Of a stretch of 64,000 nucleotides of DNA, positions 55,420-63,039 are shown piece by piece. Made by a program: the position numbers and the translations under genes. This DNA is from Motiliproteus sp. (GTDB lineage: Bacteria > Pseudomonadota > Gammaproteobacteria > Pseudomonadales > Balneatricaceae), in the NCBI GenBank assembly GCA_026196225.1, contig JAPHRD010000066.1:1-64000 (forward strand). Reading direction: 5' to 3'. Within the stretch, counting starts at the first letter, position 1; each line of letters starts with the position of its first letter. Under the pieces are notes generated by a model. The model was not told the DNA's origin, searched no databases, and was given only the letters and a program-made list of their open reading frames with translations.

Positions 55420-57057
55420 CTAGTCCAGCTCTTTGGCTTGGCTGCGCAGAACGAACTTCTGGATCTTGCCGGTAGAGGTTTTGGGCAGTCCGCCAAACAC
55501 GACAGTCTTCGGTGCTTTGAATCGCGCCATATTGTCGCGACAGAAATCGATAATCTCCTGCTCGGTCGCTTCACCACCTTCAACCAGGGTCACGAAAGCA
55601 CAGGGAGTTTCTCCCCACTTCTCATCCGGACGGGCAACAACCGCAGCTTCCTGGATGGCCGGATGGCGATAAAGTACATCTTCCACTTCGATACTGGAGA
55701 TGTTTTCACCGCCAGAGATGATCACGTCTTTGGAGCGATCCTTAATTTCGATATAGCCATCTTCGTGCCATACCGCCAGATCACCAGAGTGGAACCAGCC
55801 GCCGGAGAAGGACTCTTCGGTGGTGCTTGGATTCTTCAGATAACCCTTCATCACCAGGTTTCCGCGCATAAAGATCTCACCGATAGTCTGGCCATCTTTT
55901 GCTACCGGCTCCAGCGTAGTGGGGTCGCCAACCATCAGCCCTTCCAGCATGGGGGCACGGACACCCTGACGAGCCTTTAGGCGTGCTTTGTCTTCGATGG
56001 TATTGTCATCCCACTCCTCGTGCCAGGCACAGACCACAGAAGGACCATAGGTTTCGGTCAGACCATAAACGTGGGTTACCTGAAAGCCCATTTCTTCCAT
56101 GCCCTGGATAACTGCAGCTGGGGGCGCAGCACCGGCGGTCATTACTTTGACCTGATGTTCGATCCCCTCTTTCATTTCCTCAGGAGCACCATTGAGCATG
56201 TTGAGGACGATAGGCGCACCGCAGAAATGATTTACTTTTTCAGATTTGATCAAGTCATAAATCGGCTCGGCACGAACCGCACGCAAGCAAACATTGGTGC
56301 CTACCGCTGCAGCAACGGTCCAAGGGAAGCACCAGCCGTTGCAGTGGAACATCGGCAGCGTCCACAGATACACAGGATGCATACCCATATCCCAGGACAC
56401 CTGATTACTGATGGCATTCAGATAAGCACCGCGATGGTGGTAAACCACCCCCTTGGGGTTACCGGTGGTACCGGAAGTGTAGTTGAGGGTGATCGCCTTC
56501 CACTCATCGTCCGGGCCTTTCCAGTCGTCGTCGGCATCGCCTTGAGCAATAAACTCTTCGTAGGTCATTTCACCCAGCAGCTCACCGCCTTCGTAACTGG
56601 GGTCATCGATGTCGATCACCAACGGCTTGTTAGGAACCATCTTCAAGGCCATACCCACCACTTCAGAGAACTCACGCTCGGTGATTAGCACCTTGGTTTC
56701 AGCGTGCTGCAGAATAAAGGCAACCGCTTCGGCATCAAGACGGGTATTGACAGCATTCAACACCGCACCGGACATAGGCACACCGAAGTGCGCTTCAAAA
56801 TGTTCTGGCAAGTTAGGGGCGATCACAGATACGGTATCGCCCTCACCCAGGCCACGCTTCTTCAGAGCGCTGGCCAGCTGGCGGCAACGACGGTAGGTAT
56901 CAGCCCAGTTGCGACGCACATCACCGTGAACAACGGCGGTACGGTTGGGATACACAAAGGCAGCACGTTCGATAAAAGTCAACGGACTCAGTGGTTCGTA
57001 GTTGGCGGCATTCTGGTCCATATACTGCTCGTAGGGATTGCTGTTGGATTGCGGCAT
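55420..57057 (-). CDS. AMP-forming acyl-CoA synthetase (AlkK/DmdB-like)
   Basis: A 545-residue ligase that activates a carboxylic acid with ATP and CoA. Core motif YTSGTTGNPKGVVYHHRG (~195), the A8 hinge HSGDLAVWHEDGYIEIKDRSKD and the catalytic Lys in KTSTGKIQKF. It belongs to the medium-chain group containing AlkK and DmdB. I prefer ATG 57057, nine bases after GAGG; ATG 57081 is also possible. The dehydrogenase gene follows by about 125 bases, so both probably act on the same substrate. Confidence 0.93.
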   Translation of the reverse strand: MPQSNSNPYEQYMDQNAANYEPLSPLTFIERAAFVYPNRTAVVHGDVRRNWADTYRRCRQLASALKKRGLGEGDTVSVIAPNLPEHFEAHFGVPMSGAVLNAVNTRLDAEAVAFILQHAETKVLITEREFSEVVGMALKMVPNKPLVIDIDDPSYEGGELLGEMTYEEFIAQGDADDDWKGPDDEWKAITLNYTSGTTGNPKGVVYHHRGAYLNAISNQVSWDMGMHPVYLWTLPMFHCNGWCFPWTVAAAVGTNVCLRAVRAEPIYDLIKSEKVNHFCGAPIVLNMLNGAPEEMKEGIEHQVKVMTAGAAPPAAVIQGMEEMGFQVTHVYGLTETYGPSVVCAWHEEWDDNTIEDKARLKARQGVRAPMLEGLMVGDPTTLEPVAKDGQTIGEIFMRGNLVMKGYLKNPSTTEESFSGGWFHSGDLAVWHEDGYIEIKDRSKDVIISGGENISSIEVEDVLYRHPAIQEAAVVARPDEKWGETPCAFVTLVEGGEATEQEIIDFCRDNMARFKAPKTVVFGGLPKTSTGKIQKFVLRSQAKELD

Positions 57058-57145
57058 AGCTGCGGCCTCTTGTGTATCCATGTGAGGTTAATTGTTGGGA
57101 TCTGCAAAACTCTTCAAGCATAGATCCATATTGCGACTTTTGGGC

Positions 57146-57151
57146 TATAAT
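57146..57151 (+). promoter_or_regulatory. candidate -10 element of the sensor kinase gene
   Basis: A perfect TATAAT lies 114 bases upstream of the preferred kinase start and 15 bases upstream of the alternative ATG 57166. No good -35 is visible 16-18 bases before it. Confidence 0.35.
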
Positions 57152-57264
57152 AAGGGTTTTCCCCTATGTGTCAAATACCGCTTAAGTCTAAGTTGTATCT
57201 TCACCGCCTCAAGAGGAGCCCTAAGTACTGGACAACGCTAAGTAATACTCACACAATAACCCCG

Positions 57265-58761
57265 ATGACCGAGCGTGATGAATACACCCCTCTTGACCGA
57301 TACCGACAACTGTCGGACAAGTCCCCTGACCTGATCTCCCGCCATGCTCCGGAAGACTTCAGCTTTATTGACGCCAATCCTGCGGTAGAAAAAATTCTCG
57401 GCTATACCGCCGAAGAGATTGTTGGCAAACCGGCTTACGACCTATTCCACCCTGATGACCGAGATAGCTGGACCAATCGCGGCAGCAGTGTCACATACAA
57501 GGAAGGTGTCTACACCAGCATCTACCGTTTTTGCCGTAAGGACGGTCATTACATCTGGCTGGAAACAACCAGCCGTACCATTCGTGATCCGCAAACCGGC
57601 AATCTGGAAGAGATTCTCTGCGTCTCCCGTGATGTCTCCGAACGGGTGCTCGCCGAAGAAGCCATGACCCGTCTGGCTCGAGTGGTTGAAGCCTCCTCCG
57701 ATCTGGTGATGTTCAGCGGTGAAGACCACCTGATCAGCTACCTCAACGAGGCAGCTCAGAAGACCATGAACATCGACAAGAGCCGCTTCCCCACTCTCCA
57801 CCTGGACGAACTGGTCAGTCGGAAAAACTACCAAAGGATGCTGGATCAGGTATTTCCAGAGGTTATCGAAAAAGGTAACTGGCGCGGCGAAATCATGCTC
57901 ACCCCAGATTCGATGGAAGAGCGAATCGCCGTTATCCAACAGATCATTGCCCATAAATCTGAAGAGGGCGATCTGCAATATTTCTCCATCATCGGCCGTG
58001 ATATCACCGATTATAAAAAGGCCGAAGAGGAGGCGATGCAGCATCAACTGGAGATGGCTCATATTTCCCGCCTGCTATCGGTGGGTGAGATGGCTTCGGG
58101 GTTGGCTCACGAGATCAACCAACCCCTGGCGGCGATTCTTAACTACAGCCGTGGCTCACTGCGCAAGCTGGAAGACGGCACCATCAGTATCGAGCGCATC
58201 AAGCAAGCACTGGAGCTGATCGCCAAGCAAGCCGTGCGGGCAGCAGATATCATCAAGCGCCTGCGCAGTTTTGTGAAAAAGACCGAATATCAACGCATGG
58301 ATTTTCGCATCAATGAAGTTTGCCTGGAGATTGCCCAGTTTTTAGAGCAGGAAGCCCGCAACGACGATATCCAATTCCAGTTCCGATTGGATAGCAGCGA
58401 TCCACTCATCCATGCCGACAAAGTACAGATCGAACAGGTGGTGTTGAACCTGCTGCGAAACGCCATCGAATCCTACCGCATTGAGACGGCCACCGATCAA
58501 AAGAAAACCAAGGTCATCAGCGTTCAGACCCAGCGTAAACCGGGCCAAATGCTGATTCAGGTTCAGGATCGCGGCAGCGGCATCTCAAAGCAGCAGCTTG
58601 AAAACCTATTCGAGCCGTTCTTTACTACCAAGGAGAATGGTTTGGGCATGGGGCTTTCCATATCACGGACGATCATTGAGGCGCACGGCGGACGCCTCTG
58701 GGCTGAGTCCGATGATAACCGTGGAACCACATTCACGATCAGACTTCCGCAAGGTAACTAG
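57265..58761 (+). CDS. FixL/DctS-like PAS sensor histidine kinase
   Basis: A 498-residue soluble kinase: PAS/PAC at ~10-130 (DFSFIDANPAVEKILGYTAEEIVGKPAYDLFHPDD), second PAS ~135-260, then coil and H-box MASGLAHEINQPLAAILNYSRG near residue 275. The ATPase has N-box QVVLNLLRNAIESY, G1 DRGSGIS and G2 GLGMGLSISR. No transmembrane segments and no heme-binding signature I can confirm. The start is uncertain: ATG 57166 is in frame, but its 33 extra residues look non-coding. The stop codon TAG is part of the CTAG flanking a MITE-like insert. Confidence 0.9.
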   Translation: MTERDEYTPLDRYRQLSDKSPDLISRHAPEDFSFIDANPAVEKILGYTAEEIVGKPAYDLFHPDDRDSWTNRGSSVTYKEGVYTSIYRFCRKDGHYIWLETTSRTIRDPQTGNLEEILCVSRDVSERVLAEEAMTRLARVVEASSDLVMFSGEDHLISYLNEAAQKTMNIDKSRFPTLHLDELVSRKNYQRMLDQVFPEVIEKGNWRGEIMLTPDSMEERIAVIQQIIAHKSEEGDLQYFSIIGRDITDYKKAEEEAMQHQLEMAHISRLLSVGEMASGLAHEINQPLAAILNYSRGSLRKLEDGTISIERIKQALELIAKQAVRAADIIKRLRSFVKKTEYQRMDFRINEVCLEIAQFLEQEARNDDIQFQFRLDSSDPLIHADKVQIEQVVLNLLRNAIESYRIETATDQKKTKVISVQTQRKPGQMLIQVQDRGSGISKQQLENLFEPFFTTKENGLGMGLSISRTIIEAHGGRLWAESDDNRGTTFTIRLPQGN

Positions 58762-59029
58762 GGCCTGTTAATGCTTAGTCGATTGAACCCGTTGTTGTCT
58801 GCATTCAGGCTGAGCAAGGCACGAGGAGAGATATTTGGTGACTCCAAATGAACGACGAATAACACAGCGCAGCCTGAATACAGGCACAACCCAAAGGGAC
58901 AGAGTCATTTTCCCGCAATCCAGCGTTGCAGTTCGCTTGAGTAGATTGACTACACAGCACTCACTGCGCCTTGACTTGCACAAAAATGACCACTGTCGCG
59001 TCAATCTCTTAAGCGTTAACAGGCCCTAG
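58758..59029. mobile_element. MITE-like element between the FixL- and FixJ-type genes
   Basis: A 264-bp non-coding element (58762-59025) flanked by CTAG at 58758-58761 and 59026-59029. The ends are inverted repeats: GGGCCTGTTAATGCTTA on the left matches the reverse complement of the right end with one mismatch. An internal near-perfect 14-base inverted repeat (58799-58812 with 58870-58883; one mismatch) can fold. No transposase is encoded. The YTAR-type target (CTAG) and size suggest a miniature derivative of an IS5-family element; the family is inference. Confidence 0.85.
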
Positions 59030-59032
59030 ACC

Positions 59033-59653
59033 ATGGAAAAGCAGGCACGCAGTAATACCGTTTTTATTGTCGATGACGATGATGCTTTCCGCGATTCTCT
59101 CACCTGGCTGCTGGATTCCGACAGCTATCAAATACAAAGTTTTCCTTCCGGCGAACAGTTCCTTGGCACCTACCAGGGTGAGCCCGGCTGTCTGTTACTG
59201 GATATTCGGATGCCGGGCATCAACGGCCTGGCCCTCCAGCAGGAACTGAACGATCGCAATCATCGCATTCCGATCATTGTCATTACCGGTCACGGTGACA
59301 TTCCTATGGCGGTTACTGCGATCAAGAATGGCGCCCTGGATTTTATTGAAAAGCCATTTGATGACCAGGTACTACTAGATCACGTTAATCGTGCACTAAA
59401 GGTCTCCGCCCAATGGCAGGCCGAGTGCGAGGTTGAGAATGCCGTACTGACTCGCTGGCAGACTCTCAGCAAGCGGGAAAAACAGGTGATGGAACTGGTA
59501 GTAAACGGCATGGCCAACAAGCTGATCGCCGAAACCCTGGATATCAGCCCCAAGACCGTTGAAGTCCACCGCTCACGGGTGATGTCGAAAATGCAGGCGC
59601 AGAGCCTGCCGGAACTGGTCACCCAATCGCAGATCGTCCAACGAATAAGCTAG
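59033..59653 (+). CDS. FixJ-family response regulator
   Basis: A 206-residue regulator: receiver ~8-125 with VDDDDAFRDSL, phosphoacceptor Asp in LLLDIRMPGINGLAL (~57) and Lys in FIEKPFDD; NarL/FixJ HTH at ~140-200 (LSKREKQVMELVVNGMANKLIAETLDISPKTVEVHRSRVM). It is the partner of the PAS kinase upstream. The MITE-like insert now provides the sequence before its ATG, including an AGG about ten bases upstream. Targets are probably the surrounding acyl-CoA genes (inference). Confidence 0.92.
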   Translation: MEKQARSNTVFIVDDDDAFRDSLTWLLDSDSYQIQSFPSGEQFLGTYQGEPGCLLLDIRMPGINGLALQQELNDRNHRIPIIVITGHGDIPMAVTAIKNGALDFIEKPFDDQVLLDHVNRALKVSAQWQAECEVENAVLTRWQTLSKREKQVMELVVNGMANKLIAETLDISPKTVEVHRSRVMSKMQAQSLPELVTQSQIVQRIS

Positions 59654-59659
59654 AGCTCG

Positions 59660-60091
59660 TTAACTTTCTTCCTGATCCCTGGGAGGAATCGAATAGGTGC
59701 TGGTGACATGGGCCACTGGCATCTCCTGCCCTTCTGAGCTCAAAGTCACCTCACCCACAGCCAGCCGCTTACCCAATTTTAGCAACTTCACTTCGGCTAA
59801 CAGGTCGGTCTCTGGCAAAGGCCGTTGCAGAAAATTGATGTTCAGATTGGTAGTCACCGCCAACGGAACCGGGCCAATTTCTCCCAGCAACGCCACATAC
59901 ATCGCTACGTCCGCCAGAGCCATCATCACCGGTCCGGAAATGGTACCACCAGGACGAAGATGAGCATCGGTTGGACTCAAACGCATGACCGCCCCTAAAT
60001 GAAATACCGACTCCACCTCACCGTACTGCAAACCCTGTGGGAAGTGCTCTGCTAAGAATTGCTGTATCTCTTCGACCGTCATCTTCGCCAT
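59660..60091 (-). CDS. PaaI-type hotdog thioesterase
   Basis: A 143-residue hotdog-fold protein. The conserved HLRPGGTISGPVMMALADVAMY helix and the strand TTNLNINFLQRPLPETDLLAEVKLLKLGKRLAVGEV are typical. It hydrolyses acyl-CoA esters, probably releasing stalled intermediates of the surrounding catabolic genes. ATG 60091 after AGGAG is preferred. It converges on the FixJ-type gene, leaving 6 bases between stop codons. Confidence 0.87.
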   Translation of the reverse strand: MAKMTVEEIQQFLAEHFPQGLQYGEVESVFHLGAVMRLSPTDAHLRPGGTISGPVMMALADVAMYVALLGEIGPVPLAVTTNLNINFLQRPLPETDLLAEVKLLKLGKRLAVGEVTLSSEGQEMPVAHVTSTYSIPPRDQEES

Positions 60092-60130
60092 CACCGATCT
60101 CCTGACAAACTATTAACCCTAACGACAAAT

Positions 60131-60158
60131 ACCGGATGACGATAGATCGCCATCCGGT
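60131..60158 (-). terminator. hairpin after the acyl-CoA synthetase gene
   Basis: A 28-base near-perfect inverted repeat (13-base arms, one mismatch, two-base centre) 43 bases after the minus-strand synthetase stop. It is followed on that strand by only a short T-rich stretch, so termination is probable but not certain. Confidence 0.5.
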
Positions 60159-60200
60159 TGGTACCTCTGCAACTGGCGTTAAGCCAGCTTAAACGAACGC

Positions 60201-61817
60201 TTAGCCCGCTTGCAAAGCTTCTTCCTGCTCGGCCTGCTTACGCAAGATAAAGCGCTGAATCTTACCACTGGGGGTCTTGGGCAAGTCTTCAACAAATTCG
60301 ATCTCACGAGGGAAGGCATGAGTCGACAAGCGCTTACGCACAAACTGCTTCAGTTCATCGCCCAACTCTTCGCTGGCATCGTAGCCCTGCTTAAGCACCA
60401 CGAAAGCTTTAACGATGGAACCACGCTGATCATCGGGCTTAGCAACCACACCACTCTCTGCCACTGACTCATGCTCGATCAGCGTGCTCTCAACATCCGC
60501 AGGCCCAATACGGTAACCCGCCGAAGTGATGATATCGTCATCACGACCGTCGAAGGAGTAAGCACCGTCACCATGACTCTGTACCACATCACCGGTCAGG
60601 TAATACTTGCCGTGAAAAGCATTCTTTTCATTCCAGGTGTAGCCCTGGAAGAAGAAAAACGGCGACTGTTCAGTATCCACTGCCAGCTGACCGGTCTGCC
60701 CCTCTTCAACTTCCTCGAAGTTCTCATCCAACGCCACCACTCGATGCCCAGGCATGGAGTATCCCATGGAGCCGATGCGCAGAGTGTGCTCCAACTCATG
60801 GTGGTTACAGGCAGTCATACCAGTTTCTGTCTGGCCATAGTGGTCCATCACAGGACAGCCAAGACGACGACTGACCCAATTGATAACTTCAGGGTTCAGC
60901 GGCTCACCCGCACTGCTTCCTACCCGCAGGTCAAAGGACTCATCCTCGCCCAGCAGATGATCGTTGGCCATCAACATCCGGTAAGCCGTCGGTGCTGCCG
61001 CCAGATTGGTAATGCTGTTCTTCTTCAAGAATTCAAAGGTGTTTTCCGCAGTAAAACCGTGCTCATTAAAGTGGGTAGTGTTACCCAGCAGCAATGGTCC
61101 TACAACGGCGTAGTAAAGACCGTAAGCCCAACCGGGATCGGCAACATTCCAGTACTGATCTTCGGGACGCAGGCCGATGGCATAACGCATATAAACATAG
61201 AAAGAGAGCAGTGCACGAGTGGGTACCGCTACCCCTTTGGATTTTCCCTGAGTACCGGACGTGAACATCTGCAGGAAAGGCTCATCAGCAGAAACCACAA
61301 CAGGCTCAAATTCGACGCTCTGGCTGTAGATTGCGCTGTCAAAGTCAGCCACCTGAAGAATCGATGGGCAATCCTTAACATCATCCAACTTATGGCGATT
61401 ATCTACATCGGTGACGATCAGCTTGGTGCCCGCCTTACCGGTGCGATATTCAATGGCGCCGGAACCGAAAGCCGTAAACAATGGCTGGTAAACTGCACCG
61501 GCACGCAGAGCACCCAGAATAACTACCATTAACTCAGGTGTACGGGGCAGCAGCGCTGCGATACGATCGCCTTTGCCTATACCCTGCTGAGCCAGATAGT
61601 TGGCAAATTGTGCAGATTTTTCTTTCAGCTCAACAAAGCTGTGCTCACTGATTTCACCTTCGGTGCTTTGGTATCGCAGCGCAATTTTGTCACCTTCCGC
61701 ATAGCGATCGCAGATCTCGGTGCAGACATTAAAACCACTGGCCAGATCGCCCTCTAGTTGCTGTTCGATAGACTCCACCGAAAACTGCTGCATGTACTCC
61801 TGGTAATTAATCCCCAT
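60201..61817 (-). CDS. AMP-forming acyl-CoA synthetase (ACSM/acetyl-CoA-synthetase-like)
   Basis: A 538-residue ANL-superfamily ligase. P-loop-like motif MFTSGTQGKSKGVAVP (~185), DHYGQTETGM (A5), YLTGDVVQSHGDGAYSFDGRDDDII (A7/A8) and the C-terminal catalytic Lys in KTPSGKIQRF. It differs from the ligase at 55420 in both length and core motifs, so it is not a recent duplicate. AGAGGAAC precedes the ATG. Together with the CoA-transferase and dehydrogenase upstream it forms a probable three-gene catabolic operon. Substrate unknown. Confidence 0.92.
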   Translation of the reverse strand: MGINYQEYMQQFSVESIEQQLEGDLASGFNVCTEICDRYAEGDKIALRYQSTEGEISEHSFVELKEKSAQFANYLAQQGIGKGDRIAALLPRTPELMVVILGALRAGAVYQPLFTAFGSGAIEYRTGKAGTKLIVTDVDNRHKLDDVKDCPSILQVADFDSAIYSQSVEFEPVVVSADEPFLQMFTSGTQGKSKGVAVPTRALLSFYVYMRYAIGLRPEDQYWNVADPGWAYGLYYAVVGPLLLGNTTHFNEHGFTAENTFEFLKKNSITNLAAAPTAYRMLMANDHLLGEDESFDLRVGSSAGEPLNPEVINWVSRRLGCPVMDHYGQTETGMTACNHHELEHTLRIGSMGYSMPGHRVVALDENFEEVEEGQTGQLAVDTEQSPFFFFQGYTWNEKNAFHGKYYLTGDVVQSHGDGAYSFDGRDDDIITSAGYRIGPADVESTLIEHESVAESGVVAKPDDQRGSIVKAFVVLKQGYDASEELGDELKQFVRKRLSTHAFPREIEFVEDLPKTPSGKIQRFILRKQAEQEEALQAG

Positions 61818-61876
61818 AGCTTGTTCCTCTGAAATTTTGTTGTTATCTAATTCCGTTGTCTGTAATTGATCACTGA

Positions 61877-63028
61877 TTAATCGAACAGCCCTTGCTGCTC
61901 GAGGATTTCAATATCTCCGGCGGCATAGCCGAGATCGTTGAGAATTTCTTGATTGTGCTCGCCGCTGCGCGGAGCCAATGAGCGGGGCTGCGGTCGCCGA
62001 CCACTAAACACCAATGGACAGGCGATCTGACGGTGCTGATCATCCCCAATCTCAATGACCATACCCCGCTGTTGAAACAGATCGGACGTTGCCGCCTCGT
62101 TGATAGTCAGTACTGGTTCAACACAGGCATCCTGGTCGGCAAAGAGTCGCTGCCAGTACTCCAGTGGCTGGGTAACAAACAGCGCTTTTAAGCGTGGCTT
62201 CAAGGTCTTGTCAGGCAATTCAAACCAGCCGTCCTGGTTCAGGCATTGACAGAGCTGTCGGCGAAACTGCGGCTCCAGACTCCCCACTGCCAGGTAGCGC
62301 TGGTCCTGGGTCTGGTAGTAGTCGTAGATCCCCTTTCCGGTAAGGAAATGATCCTCGGCAACGGGATCGGTCGCACTGTGCAAAGCCGCCGGCCCTGCCA
62401 GCGCATTCAAGGCGAAACTGCTATCGGTCATGCTGATATCAAGATGCTGACCCAACCCGGTAGTCTGGCGCTGCAACAATGCCGCCAACATGGCGATCAC
62501 CGCATTTTGGGCACCCCCGGATATATCAGCCACCTGGGTAGACAGAGGCAACGGCCCCTGACCTTCTCGACCCAGATAACTAGCCAAACCGGAACGGGCC
62601 AGATAATTAATATCGTGACCGGCTTTTGCGGCCATATCTCCCTGCTGACCGTAACCGCTGATGGAACAGTAGATCAGCCGAGGATTGATACTCCGCAGCT
62701 GCTCATAGCCCAGCCCCAGACGAGACATCACCCCTGGCCTGAACTGCTCCACTAGCACATCCATCTCGGCGACGAGTTGTTCAATGATCGACACCGCTTG
62801 CGGCTGCTTTAGATTAAGCGCCAAAGACTGCTTGCCGCGATTTAGGTAATGGAACACCGCCGACTGACCATCAATCTGCGGCTGCAGATCACGAACAATA
62901 TCTGGACGGCTCGGAGACTCTACCCGTAATACCTCTGCCCCCATATCAGCCATCATCTGAGTGGCGTAGGGCCCTGGTAGCAGGGTTGAGAAATCCAGGA
63001 CTTTGAGCCCTTTCAGCGGCGTCGTCAT
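61877..63028 (-). CDS. class III (CaiB/BaiF) CoA-transferase
   Basis: A 383-residue enzyme of the family that includes formyl-CoA transferase and alpha-methylacyl-CoA racemase. The catalytic Asp is around residue 168 in STQVADISGG. Opening KGLKVLDFSTLLPGPYATQMMADMGAEVLRVE is typical. The tail has QRGMVIEI and an RSGEHNQEIL motif resembling the racemase subgroup. ATG 63028 follows AAGGT; GTG 63031 is the alternative. It is 12 bases downstream of the dehydrogenase stop, so the two are coupled. Confidence 0.92.
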   Translation of the reverse strand: MTTPLKGLKVLDFSTLLPGPYATQMMADMGAEVLRVESPSRPDIVRDLQPQIDGQSAVFHYLNRGKQSLALNLKQPQAVSIIEQLVAEMDVLVEQFRPGVMSRLGLGYEQLRSINPRLIYCSISGYGQQGDMAAKAGHDINYLARSGLASYLGREGQGPLPLSTQVADISGGAQNAVIAMLAALLQRQTTGLGQHLDISMTDSSFALNALAGPAALHSATDPVAEDHFLTGKGIYDYYQTQDQRYLAVGSLEPQFRRQLCQCLNQDGWFELPDKTLKPRLKALFVTQPLEYWQRLFADQDACVEPVLTINEAATSDLFQQRGMVIEIGDDQHRQIACPLVFSGRRPQPRSLAPRSGEHNQEILNDLGYAAGDIEILEQQGLFD

Positions 63029-63039
63029 CACAGCTGACC

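Noticed and set aside
53517-57057. Firm naming as dmdC and dmdB
   Set aside because: The families also contain fatty-acid enzymes and no dmdA or other DMSP gene is in the window.
58768-59004. Minus-strand 78-codon frame inside the MITE-like element
   Set aside because: It spans the terminal and internal inverted repeats and has no transposase motif.
60471-61532. Long plus-strand open frame (353 codons) opposite the acyl-CoA synthetase
   Set aside because: It is the antisense shadow of a well-conserved ligase, lacks recognisable motifs and has no ribosome site.
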